Part shown: positions 1 to 11,879 of the stretch, one piece after another
Position numbering within the stretch: the first letter of the stretch is position 1
Layout of the letters: each line of letters begins with the position of its first letter
Assembly: GCA_037127315.1 (NCBI GenBank)
Contig: JBBBDQ010001185.1
Span: forward strand, 626,001 to 690,000
Source: Ascarosepion bandense
Taxonomy: Eukaryota; Mollusca; Cephalopoda; Sepiida; Sepiidae
Length of the DNA: 64,000 bases
Direction: 5' to 3'
Made by a program: the position numbers and the translations under genes
Notes under the pieces: generated by a model
The model's input: the letters and a program-made list of their open reading frames with translations, nothing else
Database searches by the model: none
Told to the model about the DNA's origin: nothing

Positions 1-720
1 GTTCAGTTTAACTCTTTCATTGATTTTAAATGGTCCAATAATGGTTTGGTCGACAATTCTATCCCATATCATAACACAACTGCCTCCTTGTTGTTTTCTT
101 TTAGTCACAGGCATGTCTGAATTGGATAAAATCCTTCTTTTGGTTCATCCATTAGGTCCATCCTATGTCACTCAAGATTCAATCGTGAAAATTACTTTAG
201 AAAAGCCCATTTTCATGTATTTATTGGCCCAAATTTGACGCATTAAAATATTTGCTTTAGTGACTAAGGATATTTTTTTACAGATCTCAATTCACAACGT
301 GTTCTACACCTTTCTTGACTCCCTCACTTTCAGCCTTTTCAAATATCTGAGCGCTGTTCAAATGTGACTGTTTTATATAACTCGTTTCAGTTTACGTACA
401 TCTCGAGGAGTTCTAAAAGCCCTTTCCTTTGCTTCGATTTCACAACATAGTTATATTTTCAACAGCCTTCTTTATTATTCAATGATCCTTGTTATATTCT
501 ATTTTTCGGCAGTTTTAGATCCTTCCCTTTACCAATAATTCAAAATATATTATAGACAAAAAGAAAAATAGATTTTATTACATTCCAGAGATCTTAAGCT
601 AATATTCACCCCAGTCAGTTCATTTTCGTAAATTCCAAATATCTCAAGAACTAACTATGAAAATGGCAGAAAATTCAGTTAAATATTTTACCAAGTGTTG
701 GGTTATCTACCCTGCCTTCA
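1..720. other. Unassigned AT-rich sequence
   Basis: No recognisable gene or repeat family was found here. A 72-codon open frame at 20-238 on the plus strand has no motif I recognise, and its length is unremarkable for random sequence. Confidence 0.5.
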
Positions 721-729
721 TCCACTGAA

Positions 730-1400
730 ATGAATTGTGACACAAGGTATGTTTTCAATGTGGGGAAAGCGAGCGCGTACGCTCGGGGCGCTGGCCCACT
801 CGCTTACGCGGTATCCCCGTCTACGCGATAACTGGGTACTAAACTTGTCTTAGTTGGTCAAAGCTGGTCATATCTTGTTTTAGCTGGTCGTCCTCTAGCT
901 AACCCTACACACCTGCCAAGTGGCGGGTGTGTATTTACCCTGCTCACTCACTTAAGCGAGTTTTGACACAAGGTCGGTTTTTAACGTAGGGAACATGAGT
1001 GCGGACGCTCGGATCACTGATCAAAGATTACCCAGCCCCGCATAATCAGTATCTGGGCACGAAGCTTGTCTTAGCATATCTAAGCTGGTATTAATTGGTA
1101 TTTTTTAAATTATTTTTAGTATAGTCAAAGTATTTCCCATGCTCTCCCACTGGGGTGAGTTGCGACACTAAGTCGGTTTTTTATGTGAGGAACCCAAGCA
1201 CAGACGCCCAGGCCACAAGTCAAAAATTACCCATTCCCCGCGCTAATCGAGTACGAAGCTTGTCTTAGACGGTCTTACTCCCACACTCCCACAAAATTGG
1301 CCAGTGAATATTTTGTTGAGGATTGTGTTTACCCTGCTAGTGCGAGTGTTGCCACAAGGTCTGTTTTTTTTTATGTGGGAAAGCAGAGCAGTTCATAATA
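730..1400. repeat. GC-rich diverged tandem repeat, about four units of 180-225 bp
   Basis: A unit recurs with anchors near 738, 963, 1152 and 1333. Each begins with a form of GACACAAGGTCGG, followed by a T-run, a short GC-rich block containing GCGGACGCTCG-type sequence, and then an AAGCTTGTCTTAG motif. Spacing shortens from about 225 to 180 bp. The block is far richer in GC and CpG than its surroundings. No coding potential is evident. It may be a satellite-like array or a transposon-internal repeat; I do not recognise the family. Confidence 0.75.
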
Positions 1401-1424
1401 AACTACACACAGCTAAACCCACCA

Positions 1425-1895
1425 AATGCAAAGTATTAGTTTCGAACCATAGCTATTAGACTTTGCTGCCGATGTTGATGCATGGCCGGGCTTACTCCAC
1501 GAACTTTTTCGCTTGGGTTTATCATAGTGTATCCACTTTTCATCGCCGTTCACGATACAATCCAAAAACGCTTTCCTTTTCTGCTGTTGAAGCAGCTGTT
1601 CGCACGTGACAAGACGCCATTAGACGTCTCTCGAATTCAACTCGTTCGAAACTCTTGTGTAATCAACTACAATTCTGTAAGTTCAGCTTGCGCCTGATAT
1701 GAGTCTTCATGAAGTAATACCTTCAATTTTCATCTTCACACTTTTTCGGTACAGCAGAACGTTCTTTATATTCAATATCAAAATCATTATTTTCGAAGCG
1801 TCTAAACCAATTTCTGCATGTTGTTTACGACAGAGCATGGACGCTGTAAGTCTCAACACGAATTCAATGTGTTTTGCCTGCAGACTTTTTTAAAT
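1425..1895 (-). pseudogene. Mariner (IS630/Tc1/mariner) transposase relic
   Basis: Read on the minus strand from 1895, the sequence shows a mariner-type helix-turn-helix region with the signature TTCRNWFRRFENNDFD (about 1765-1815), then KERSAVPKKCEDE. Nearer 1490-1550 is the catalytic-domain segment NGDEKWIHYDKPKRKSSW, whose first Asp (in GDEKW) belongs to the DD34D triad, followed by SKPGH. The part between the helix-turn-helix and the catalytic segment is shortened, and the frame changes at least twice with stops, so the copy is inactive. The C-terminal half carrying the other two Asp residues is missing. A complete mariner transposase is about 345 residues; about 150 codons remain. No terminal inverted repeats were identified. 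The family call is secure; the subfamily (mauritiana-like) is inferred. Confidence 0.85.
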
Positions 1896-2118
1896 TAAGT
1901 AGTGCAGTAAAATTCCCCACAAATACACTTTCTTCGGAAGGAAATCTGACATGATGAATAACAGTTGAAAATCCGCGGATGAAACTACAGTGCAAGAATT
2001 TAAAATACCAAATTCGCTAAAAGAAAATGTCCCTCTTCCTAGCAGGCATTAATACAGGCTAAACTTGTTATATAAAATTGAACAGTTCCTCACCAGAATG
2101 AGATGGAAATCACTATTC

Positions 2119-3797
2119 TTTTTTTTTTAATCATATCACCTCGAGCAAGGTGGTAACGCCACTGATGAGCAGGGGGCTACATAAGAGAAAAATATTAGAA
2201 GAGATTGAAGAGAAAGACGAACCAGTTAGAAATGAGCAAGAGAAGGATGCGAATACAGGTGTGATGACAGTTGCAAAGGTGGAGAGAAAGGAAAGGATAT
2301 ACAGGGCGGTGTGTAAATAACTAAGGTCAAGTAGTTAAGAGATGAGTATTGACCTTGCATTTAAATTCCTGGAAAAGCAAGAATAAGGAAACGAGTTCCA
2401 CAGGCGAGAAGTGCGAGAAAAGAAGCTACAAGAGTAGAATTGTCGTGCCAGTCTAGTTGCGGAGGCACTAGTGACTTAAGTTCGTTGGAGCAGAGGCCAT
2501 GGAAGTATTCATAGAACAGACACAGGGAAGCCACATCCCGTCGGTGGGAAAGTGGCTGTAGTTGCGCCACCAAGTCAGCACCTATCACATTAGTGATTCT
2601 CCTTCGGAGCCTGTCAAGAACACGGAGATGAACAGCAGGGGCACCAGACTATATATGGCAGCAGTACTCCATGCACGGACGAATGGTTGATTTGTATATA
2701 TGCAGGATGGTTTCAGACGGGAAAAACATCCTGGCCCGACACAGTGATTCAACCTTACTAGCAGTGGGTTTAGCTATTGACTCAATGTAGTGGTTCCACT
2801 TGAGATCAGAAGAGAGGGTAAGGCCGAGGAAGCGCAGAGTATTGCTCTCAGGGACACTCGCTCGGTCCATGCCTATGGGTGGCAGGAGAGGTTGCCTGTG
2901 ATGATTGACAGACAGCAGCTTGGTCTTAGACGCATTCAAATTTACGAGCCACTTCTTACCCCAATTCACCACAAAGTGTAGATCCCTTTCAAGATCAGCA
3001 GCGAGATTATGTTTGTCCGTCACGCCCGGATTCTTGCTGATGCGGGAGTAAATTGTGGTGTCATCTGCGTAGATGCCTAACTGGCTCTTGATCTCGTCTG
3101 GGAGGTCGTTTATGAAAATATGGAAGAGCGTTGGGCCTAGGATAGAGCACCTGAGGGACATCAGCGTTTGTACAGAAAGGTGTGAAGGCATGCCCATTCA
3201 GGACAACCTTCATTATGCGATTATGTAGGAAAGATTGGATTAAATCAAGTAATCGTCTGGTAATACCCTAACCCCGTAACTTGCATAGAAGGCCAGCGTG
3301 CCAAACCCTGTCAAAAGCCTTAGAGATGTCCAGAGCAACAGCACGAGCTTCGCCGGACTCATCGAGGGCCTGGATCATGTACTCCGTAATGGTCGTTAGC
3401 ATGTCGGTCGTGGATCTGGCAAAGCGGAAACCATACTGCCTAGAAGAGAAGAGAAGAGTTTATGGGCAGTAAGATACTGAACTATTTCAGCATTAATAAT
3501 GGCCTCGAACACCTTCCCGAAAATTGGTAGAAGGCTGATAAGGCTATAGTTGAATAGGTCTGAGGGTTCACCAGAGTTCTTAGTAGTTATAGAGTTTAGA
3601 GAGGACAGAGGAGAGTTCAGGGGCACATTTCTTAAGGACAATCATCAGGATTCCATCACCACCGCTCCCTTTGTGGGGGTCAAGTGGGGGATACTACTGT
3701 CGGGGTAATGTGTATATCGTACAGTTTAGCCTCAGTTCTAATAGGGAAGTCGGGTGGGTGTACTCCAGATGAGTCAAATGTAGAGTTGGATAAGAAA
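2119..3797 (-). mobile_element. CR1/Jockey-type non-LTR retrotransposon, copy A, 5'-truncated
   Basis: This LINE fragment on the minus strand encodes the reverse transcriptase from just before the fingers to the C-terminus, plus the 3' UTR. Motifs in order are NYSLISLLPIFGKVFEAIIN (about 3490-3555), KAFDRVWHAGLL (about 3290-3330), the catalytic YADD at 3060-3071, and the thumb segment TLRFLGLTLSSDLKWNHYIE. It ends in a short 3' tail, GTAGCCCCCTGC...GATTAAAA, with an A-run at 2119-2130. Relative to copies B and C, an extra base near 3150 shifts frame just before the conserved ILGP. A TAG at 2649-2651 replaces a conserved Trp. The 5' truncation near 3797 and the A-tail fit target-primed reverse transcription. 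Truncated and frameshifted, it is presumably dead. Confidence 0.93.
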
Positions 3798-3869
3798 CTG
3801 CTTATAAAAATATACAGGGGACAATGAATACTTAGAAAAATTTTAATTTAAATTTAAAACCAGCAGTTA

Positions 3870-5240
3870 TCCATCTCCTCTTGAAAAACTAGCTAAGTTT
3901 TGAAATGGTTATGATTTGTCAAATAGATAAAATTAAAATTAAAAGAATCAATAAAAATTTCCAACGACTTTTAAACACTGAAGTATAAAAAATTAAACAT
4001 AAACACAAAATATTCTTATTAAAGCGACAAATCAAATAACATTTATACAATGCGCCCGAAAGATTACCAGAAAAAATAAATGAAGAAGCCACCAAATGTT
4101 ACAAAAAGCCACCTGACTTCTACATTAGAAATATAAATAGCCAGGCAAAAACATCACAACCAAACTGGGTATAAGTGACAGGTTTCCAAATATTAACACA
4201 TAAACCAGCATTTCTAATTATAAAGGACCATTAGGATGATTTTCCTAAAAAACCCACTTATCGACCCAACAAAAACTGAATAAGGTGAAATAAGCCAGGA
4301 AATCCTGAAATATATATGCAATTTATTAAAGACTCCTACACAAACCAACTGATAGAAGGACACAAGTGGGTGCATTTCTTGGTTCCATAAAATTAGAAAT
4401 AGACAAAAAACACTGTCATAAAATATGACATCAAAAATTCTACCCATCAATATCTGAAAAATGGTTGCTGGTAGCTTGGAATTTTGCTAAGCAGTTCATA
4501 AATATACCATCGGAATATATAAATATAATTTTACACTGCCGTAAATTTACATTATTCCATAATGACGAAGCTTGGATTAAAAAATAAAAAAGGCACATTT
4601 GATGTACCACAAGGTTTGTTTGATGAAGCTGCGGTCTCCGAACTACTTGGCCTGTATATTCTAAATAAGATCAAGGAAATAGAGAACCATATATTATATA
4701 GAGATGACGGGTTGATGATGGTGCCGAACAATAAAAAAGCAAATGAAAAATAAGAAAAACTCTTTTCAAACTCTTCAAGAGCCTTTATTTTAAAATAGAG
4801 GTCGAAATTAATAAAAAAAGAAGTTGTCGAATAATTAGATATAGAATTTAATCTGCAAACTGGAAATGTCTCCCCACATAAAAAAAAAAACAATTTTCGA
4901 TGATAGAAATAAGATTATGAAAGGGCTTTAAATGAAAGTGGGCATAAAAATAAATTAGAATATAAACCCCAAATAATTACATGAAGAATAATGCAAAGAA
5001 ACGAAACATTATTTGGTTCAACCCACCTTTTAATTTAGAAGTAAAATCCAAAATAGAGAACTTTTTTTTAATTAATTTAGTTAATTTAATTAACACTTTC
5101 CTAAATACTCGGAATTGCATATGATATTCAATAGGAATACAGTTAAATTAAGTTACAGCTGCACTTGCAATTTAGAAAATTACATAAAGAATTTATTTAA
5201 ACACATTAGAAAATATATGAACTCGGATAAAAATTCTTGA
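3870..5240 (+). mobile_element. Penelope-like element 1, decayed reverse transcriptase region
   Basis: Reading three frames together gives a Penelope-like element on the plus strand. An early segment, CYKKPPDFYI, lies near 4100. The core RT block FDVPQGLFDEAAVSELLGLY is at about 4598-4660, and the catalytic YRDDGL follows with its two Asp codons at 4703-4708. Downstream are FNLQTGNVSPH (about 4850), RNIIWFNPPFN (about 5000) and [17 protein letters not shown] (about 5140-5195). These match the order in PLE 2. Many stops and frameshifts separate the blocks. The C-terminal GIY-YIG nuclease expected after the last block is absent; the sequence runs into unassigned DNA after 5240. It starts within about 75 bp of the truncated end of LINE copy A. 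RT identity is strong; the exact ends are uncertain. Confidence 0.85.
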
Positions 5241-5394
5241 CCAGCTTCTCCCTTATTTTAACAATTATGTGTTCTGAAAGTTCCTGTTATGTGTTCGAAA
5301 AGACGTTGAATCAGTGAATCAGTTAATTTAAAACGCCTGAAGATACCAAAAGAATGAAACCAAGGTTGAGTAATCGGCTGAATTCTGAATAAAA

Positions 5395-5458
<64 letters not shown>
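5395..5458. repeat. Compound microsatellite (CA)n(TA)n
   Basis: About 15 CA units run directly into about 17 TA units. Confidence 0.97.
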
Positions 5459-5459
<1 letters not shown>

Positions 5460-5460
<1 letters not shown>

Positions 5461-6320
5461 CATGCTCACCTCTATCTGATCAGATTATAAACATGTGAAA
5501 GTGAAATGCTATTGTTGTTGGCTATGAGAATAACATTCGAAGATTAAAGACACGTGTTTTTTACAGCTAAAATAACTGATCCTCAAAAGTAAATAATTTT
5601 TAACCACTATGGTTACTTGAAACTCTCCTAAAAGTTTTCTACAAACTTGGTCTTACACCAAGGAAAAGCTGATTTACTATTACGCCACATTAGTTTATTA
5701 ATTTCCCTATGTCTATTCATTCACAGATTTGTCTTTAAAAGTTTTTTCTATTCAAACAGCAGAAATAGTATTTTAATCCTTGTTTAGCATTTTTATCCTT
5801 GTTTCTTAACATTCATGTGGTACTGTTTGTTCGGACGCTTCAAGTAATCTATGTTTCGAAGTCATCCTTTCCTATAAGGACATGAAAATGCAATAAAATG
5901 GCGCTAATTATATTATAGACTAATATAGATTGAAAGAATATCTATTGAATAAGCTAATCTCTCAAAATGCTTCCCCTGCCAAACAATGGCTCCTAGTTCT
6001 CAGATATTCAGGAACGCAAAGTATTTTTCTTTCTTGAATGGCAGCATCCAAAAAGCCCTATCTAAATGGCTTGAAATAGTTATCATGGTAACTTATTGGC
6101 AACTTAATAATCTAATATCAATGAGATCATTTTATTTTACCTTTATCTAATACCTAAAGACTATAAACCATTCTCGGGCTGTGAGTTTTTTAAGAATTCA
6201 ATTTGGTTCACTTAAAATATAATTTATATTTAAATAATCTTATTTTATAAACTTGAGCAAAATTTTGTATGACAGTTTTTAGCATACCTGTTAAAAATAC
6301 ATTATGAAATGGCCCATACT
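5460..6320. other. Unassigned AT-rich sequence
   Basis: No coding motif, RNA gene or recognisable repeat was seen between the microsatellites on either side. Confidence 0.5.
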
Positions 6321-6327
6321 GTTGTTT

Positions 6328-6413
6328 CTTCTTCTTCTTCTTCTTCTTCTTCTTCTTCTTCTTCTTCTTCTTCTTCTTCTTCTTCTTCTCATTATTATTA
6401 TTATTATTGTTGT
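6328..6413. repeat. Trinucleotide microsatellite (CTT)n(ATT)n
   Basis: About 20 TTC/CTT units are followed by about seven ATT units. The minus-strand open frame across it, rich in Asn and Lys, is an artefact of the repeat. Confidence 0.97.
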
Positions 6414-6564
6414 TATTTCCTAGGGTTTCTGTTGTATACACATTTTCTTCCGCTGAATAAAGATACTTACGCTTAGAAGTAACTCCATGACATCTTCCAC
6501 TGATCATTATTGTAAAAAAACAAAAAATCAGACAAACAAAAAAAAAACTTAAGATCACACGCAT

Positions 6565-6890
6565 TTACATAGATATCTTCATAATGTGTCAGCTGTACTC
6601 GTGAGTACACCTTTTTGTATTTCTTTAGAGCATGGCTACCAGTAATCGCTTCAATTAATCTATCGGAACCTTTCCAATCAATCCTAGGGCTCTAACTATA
6701 ACTTGAATTATTGATGTCCTCATGTGCCACATTTTTGAGATTACCTCATTATTATTTCTAGTAGTTGTAGTATGGGACACTGGTAATTTTAATCTAGTAC
6801 TGTGTTGACAAGAAAACTTCATTTTTTAAAGTCAAAATTCAAAAGATATAAGTTTTTAGATAAGGAATTGTTGAAATAATTTAATTTATC
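6565..6890. other. Unassigned AT-rich sequence
   Basis: Nothing recognisable; no motif or repeat seen. Confidence 0.45.
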
Positions 6891-6899
6891 TGAATTATC

Positions 6900-7045
6900 G
6901 TTTCCGATTATTATAGATGTTATTATAGATGTTATTATAGATGTTATTATAGTCACAACATTTCGGCCAAGTGCCCTCTAACCATCTTTAGTTGACTATT
7001 GTTTGACTGATATGAGTTATCTATTGATTATTGTGATTTTGTATT
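6900..7045 (-). repeat. Probable PLE terminal-repeat fragment with short tandem repeat
   Basis: Four tandem copies of a unit close to GATGTTATTATAG (about 6915-6955) lead into CACAACATTTCGGCC. On the minus strand this reads GGCCGAAATGTTGTG followed by ATAATAACA-type units. The same GGCCGAAACGT(T/C)GT...AATAA arrangement occurs in the terminal repeats around PLE 7 (52.0 and 52.3 kb). No PLE coding sequence adjoins it, so it is either a solitary terminal repeat or a chance resemblance. Confidence 0.45.
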
Positions 7046-7049
7046 CGTA

Positions 7050-7540
7050 ACATCCGTTCTTGTTCGTTCCTGTGTATGTTCTTCCACTACCTGATCAAGA
7101 GATTAAACACGTGATCACTGAAAGACAGCAAATTATGTTTAACCAGCTCCTATATCCGGTGTACCGACGAAGGAGATCAGTGGTGCATTTTTGGAGCCTT
7201 TTATATTCAATGCCAGTTGGTTTCGATCAAAGGTTGTTATGTCGGATTCGTACTGCGTTTTGCAATTTTGTATTTCTTTCTTTCTTTTTGGGAAGAATAA
7301 TTGTCAATATACTTTAATGCATTCGAGATATTATTCTCATCTTGCACAAGAACTGACATCACAAGGACAAAATAACAATAATCAACTAATATCTCATATC
7401 AAACAAAGGATATAGAAGATGAATAGTGGGTACTTGACGGAAATATTGTGTCTATAATAATATTTATGAATAGGAAAATAGTTCGAATAAATTAATTAAA
7501 ATATATTAAGTAGATATGACTGAAAAAGTAACTATATATC
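7050..7540. other. Unassigned sequence with short open frames
   Basis: Two overlapping short frames (7060-7317 and 7191-7415, plus) show no known domain. Nothing else was seen. Confidence 0.4.
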
Positions 7541-7544
7541 AGTC

Positions 7545-7845
7545 AGTTAATTACCGTAGTGATACACATTTAGGCGATCATGTCCCTTTCGAGACATGAC
7601 TGACGAGGCAGAATATTTTTCTGTGATAGGTTGCCATTATGTCCTAGATTAGCTTGGTTACCAACCATTGCTATAGAACCCAATCTGCTCTGCTATTCAA
7701 TCCATAGCTGGAGAGGGAAGAAATGGATTAATAATTTTCCCAAGGGTATTTGTGCTTAAGTGAATGCAACGAATTCAACTGGAATTCGAAATCGACTCTC
7801 CGATTTCTTATTCCGAGCCGATATTCATTACAATACAACGCATAT
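7545..7845 (-). repeat. tRNA-derived SINE, copy 1 (minus orientation)
   Basis: This stretch is clearly alike to 24475-24770 over most of its length. Shared blocks include GAGACATGACTGAC(G/T)AGGCAG, AATCT(G)CT(A)TGCTATTCAA, and GGAATTCGAAATCGACTCTCC near the right end. On the minus strand the right end reads as a decayed tRNA-like head, with the B-box-like GATTTCGAATTCC. The A box is damaged here and is clearer in copy 2. It is followed on the plus side by the palindromic minisatellite. Confidence 0.7.
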
Positions 7846-8062
7846 TTACATATATATGTAATTTACATATATATGTATTTACATATATATGTATTTACAT
7901 ATATATGTATTTACATATATATGTAATTTACATATATATGTATTTACATATATATGTAATTTACATATATATGTAATTTACATATATATGTAATTTACAT
8001 ATATATGTATTTACATATATATGTATTTGCATATATATGTAATTTTCATATATATATATATA
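7846..8062. repeat. Minisatellite of palindromic 16-17 bp units
   Basis: About twelve units of 16-17 bp each contain the self-complementary core TTACATATATATGTAA, separated by zero or one extra base. The last unit begins GCATATATATG and then decays into plain (AT)n. Each unit is its own inverted repeat. The Tyr/Ile-rich open frame across it is an artefact. Confidence 0.95.
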
Positions 8063-11000
8063 TGTGTTTAAATAGATTAAAAATAGTTAAATGATACTAG
8101 CTAAAATAAAATAAAAGCTAACTGTAGCACTTTTACAAAGGAACTGATTCAGCAAATATTTTAATTTTTTTTTATTAATGTAATATGCAAATAGGCATAA
8201 AACAGTTGAACAATGACCCCTGAATGCCTGGACATACTGAAAGTAATATGACCATGAAAAACATCGAATTACCTAACTAGTTGGTTACTGCTAGTGGGTT
8301 GAACTGAAATACTTCTGAACAAAGCGCAATCAAGTTACGATTAGTCAACCTTGAACCAAATACCTAAGATTTATAAAAAGACTCGGGTTTTCTGACTTCT
8401 TTCAAAATGACAAATCACGTATTATTATTTAAATATAACATTTGTTTTTATGATAAGATTTCTTTAAAGGATGTGGACATATATGGGCAAATGAGAAGGT
8501 AGAAAATGCATATTATTTTGTGTCCTACCTTATCAGATATCGAAATGAACTTACAAGTTATTTATATATGATGTGCCTAAGAAGGAAGCTAGAACCTCGT
8601 TATAATTTCTATCGTTGTCTTTCTCAACATCCATCGAACAAAAATAGATAATATGTATGTATCATTCTTTCAAGTTCAATTTCTATTGGAGCACACTTGT
8701 TGTAGGTTCTTTTTTCTTTCTTACATTCTTTCTTTCAATATTCGAATAGAAGATTTATATTTCTCCCTGGTTCATGCTTCACTTACTAGTCTTTTTCTTG
8801 AGAGCATTTTTACATACTTTATCAATTAAAATTTCGTGCTCTGACTGAGGACACTTCTTGCGGTAATACTTTAATGATCATGTTACATTAGTCACTTGTA
8901 GAAAATTTTCATTTCACAATGTATACGCGGAACATGATTAAGTCGAATTTAGAATATTTCTACTTACAAACCTTCATTTTTTTTTTGTCAATAAAATTTT
9001 TAAACATTAATTTGAGTAGTGATTGATTTAACAATTAAAAGCAGCATTTAAATATGTTGCATTTGTAACAAGAGGAACCATTGTGTAATTTAAAATATTC
9101 TCTTTTCTGAATCATTTTTATTTGATATGCGGCTCTGTTGTTTTAATATAAAGATGACGTCATTTATTTTGCCCAGTTAAAGCTATGATTCATTCTCAAA
9201 TAGTTATTACCGAACTGATAAAGTCAGAATTTCTTGTAAAAATCCATTTTGAGGTACATATGGTTATTCATTTGAATTTCATTGCGTGTCCGCTAATATT
9301 TATGATTGCCTTTCTAGTAATTTTATGTCATCATTCGTATATTTCAATATTTTTCTTCGTTTTTCATGTATAAATACTTTAATCTGTTTTCAAATCATTT
9401 TGTGAAATTCTTATTTTCATTTTATAATAAATTGAATAGTCAAGTGGTTTTGGTTATCCTGGGTAAATGTTATTTTTTTATCCAGGAAAAACCAAACATT
9501 TCTCTTGCTTATATGAAAAGCAAATTACTTGTAACTGCCCTTATCACAAATATGACGATACTTGACTGATCAGAAAAGTTTTGCCTGCTTCCCAATCGAA
9601 TTTTTATTTTTGTATTATTGTCATCGGTCAGGCATTGTTGGAAAAAAATCTAAGTTTTGACTTTGTACAACTTCGTTTTAAGAAATGATAAACACCACAA
9701 GCATTTACATTATAGAAATAAAATTATATTTGCCTATTTAGTAAACTTCCTAAGGTCTTTATAGCGATAGGAAATCAAGAGTACAGGTTTTATTGTCAAT
9801 TATGCTACATACACCATTCATTAAAATGTATAAATGCATATGATTGCTCATTCTCATTTCTAGTACAACAAAAATGAAAGTACGTAATTATTATTTATTG
9901 ATTCTTTAAATAGTTTTTTTTTTTTTTTTAATATCACTTTATTTTGTCGGCATTAGTTTTTATTTTCATTTAACTAATTTGACTTACCAAATACGGTAAT
10001 GTAAATGTACACTTTATCTGTCTTTAGTCAGAGACCTTCATGCATACTATAATAACAACATTACAAACCTGTATAACTGCATCTGTCTTATAAACGACTG
10101 TTGTGGGAAAGTCTTTCTTTGTGAACTTACCGAAGGGAGACAACACGTCATCATTATGGTTGAATAGCTACACAGACCTGCTTCTCATAAATTTCTTAAC
10201 TGTGTATTTGTCACATTTGATGTATAAAAGAGTTTGATCAAAAAAGTACTTTTTGAATATTTGTTTTGATCATTACAATATAGAATATAGCTAAAATACT
10301 CGCGCATGCGCACTCACCCACATATGTACCGGCATTATAAAACAACTTGAAACAAAACTTTTAAAAAGAATAGATGTTTGCAGCTTTCTCAAAGAAATAT
10401 TAATTGTAATTCAAGGAATTTATTAAGATTTATTTAATGAAATTGAAAAAAGAACGATTAGAAAAATTCCAATATTTTGTATAAGGATTAAAAAATATAT
10501 ATCTTGATTAAAACAATTAAAAAATATAGTTGATTGGACTAATATTTTTAGTCTTGTTAACAGTAATGAGAGAAGGATAAAATGAAGACAAGGTGTGAAT
10601 TTCAAAAAAGAGGAACTTTATATAATTAATATTGCTTGTCAGTTAACAAGTAGCTAAATTTTTAATTAATGACTTATATCGATAAAATAAATGTGTTAAT
10701 GTCATGTTAACACGATCTAATAATATGCTAAATGTACTATAAAATCATTGGCATCTGTTTATTTTATATAAGTTTTTAGTATTTGCTATGTTACTATACG
10801 CAAGAGACACTCTAAACTAATGCTTCCTATTTATTTCTATGAGAAAAATTTGTTTTTATTAACTTTGATGCCTTTTCTTTTCATACTTTGCTGCGATTTA
10901 GTGGAGGTACTTACTCTCAGGTATCACTTGACACACCACATTTCATATTGAACTTTATAATTATCAGAAACTTAATTGAGTCTCACATTTTACACCGTAA

Positions 11001-11620
11001 ACAATTATCTCATTTTCAGAAGAATAAAGTTCCTTACACTCGTAAATACTGATAAAAAATTAAAGAGTTTTTTTTTTCTCATATTAAAGAAGTTGGATGA
11101 AACTGATTAGTTCCTAATTGCTGAATACATACAGTTTTTGAGAATAGTAAATTTGAAAACTCCAACTCTTGAAAAGGAATATTGGTTGAGGCATACATAT
11201 TGTCGTTTTAATAGAAAGCTTTAACCCTTTAACAGTTGAATGAGTCAATGCTCGGTCACATCTAACTCGCCGAATATTAATACTTAGTAATTCAAATTAA
11301 AACACTTTTTATCTAATAAATTCAGTGGAAGTTATAACCCTTTTCTCCGTATTTTTTTTTTCTGCTGGGGCGGGATGGAAATGGAGAACGATGTATCTTG
11401 ATTAGCATAATAACCTCTTAAAACGGCGTGGGTCAGATCACTTCTTACACTTTGATTGGAGACATCTATGACACAAGTTTTCACGATAAATACTCTAAGA
11501 TCCGTGATTTTTGTATATAAATTGGAAATATCGAAATAATAATTCTATTACATTTAATACCGGCACAGGAATGGATACAGAAAGTAATTATTAGTCAATT
11601 GAAAACTTTACGAAAAATCA
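8063..11620. other. Long AT-rich stretch without recognisable genes
   Basis: No conserved domain, splice-bounded exon, RNA gene or transposon motif was recognised. Short open frames at 9185-9373, 9366-9569 (+) and 10423-10605 (-) are rich in Phe, Ile and Leu, as expected from AT-rich noncoding DNA. A small CA/GC-rich island near 10300-10330 contains GCGCATGCGC. Confidence 0.5.
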
Positions 11621-11625
11621 TAGTT

Positions 11626-11874
11626 CTAGAAAACTTGATGAGAGTCGAGATCATTCTTAATGGCATGTGAACCAACAAAAAAGACTGTGGGGATAAGTGA
11701 ATGAAAAAATGAAAAATGTTTCTTTCTGCGTTTCTTAAAATAATCTTCTTCAGAATCAATCTTCTTTTCTGACAAAACTGTTGCTATTATAATATGACCA
11801 ATAGCTGAAACAATAGCGATAAGAGTAAAAACAAAGGTGATGGGAAGCTGGAATATATCGGATAGGTCATGCAT
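11626..11874 (-). CDS. Weak candidate small membrane protein or first exon
   Basis: An 82-codon minus-strand frame starts with ATG at 11874. It encodes one strong hydrophobic segment (roughly residues 13-34, FVFTLIAIVSAIGHIIIATV), then an acidic patch (DSEED) and a basic patch (KKRRKKH), the layout of a single-pass membrane protein. Composition is less AT-driven than neighbouring open frames. An in-frame stop lies about 45 bp upstream, so the ATG would be the true start. No homologue is recognised, no splice donor is obvious, and the frame could be chance. I list it because it is the only non-transposon frame here with protein-like features. Confidence 0.2.
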   Translation of the reverse strand: MHDLSDIFQLPITFVFTLIAIVSAIGHIIIATVLSEKKIDSEEDYFKKRRKKHFSFFHSLIPTVFFVGSHAIKNDLDSHQVF

Positions 11875-11879
11875 CGGAC

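Noticed and set aside
730..1400. Possible CRISPR array
   Set aside because: Units are 180-225 bp, diverged, without short direct repeats or unique spacers, and the sequence is eukaryotic in character.
6208..6564. 118-codon minus frame with poly-Asn and poly-Lys
   Set aside because: The bulk is translation of the (CTT)n and (ATT)n microsatellites; no conserved flank.
7764..7976. Open frame rich in Tyr, Ile and His
   Set aside because: Produced entirely by the palindromic AT-rich minisatellite.
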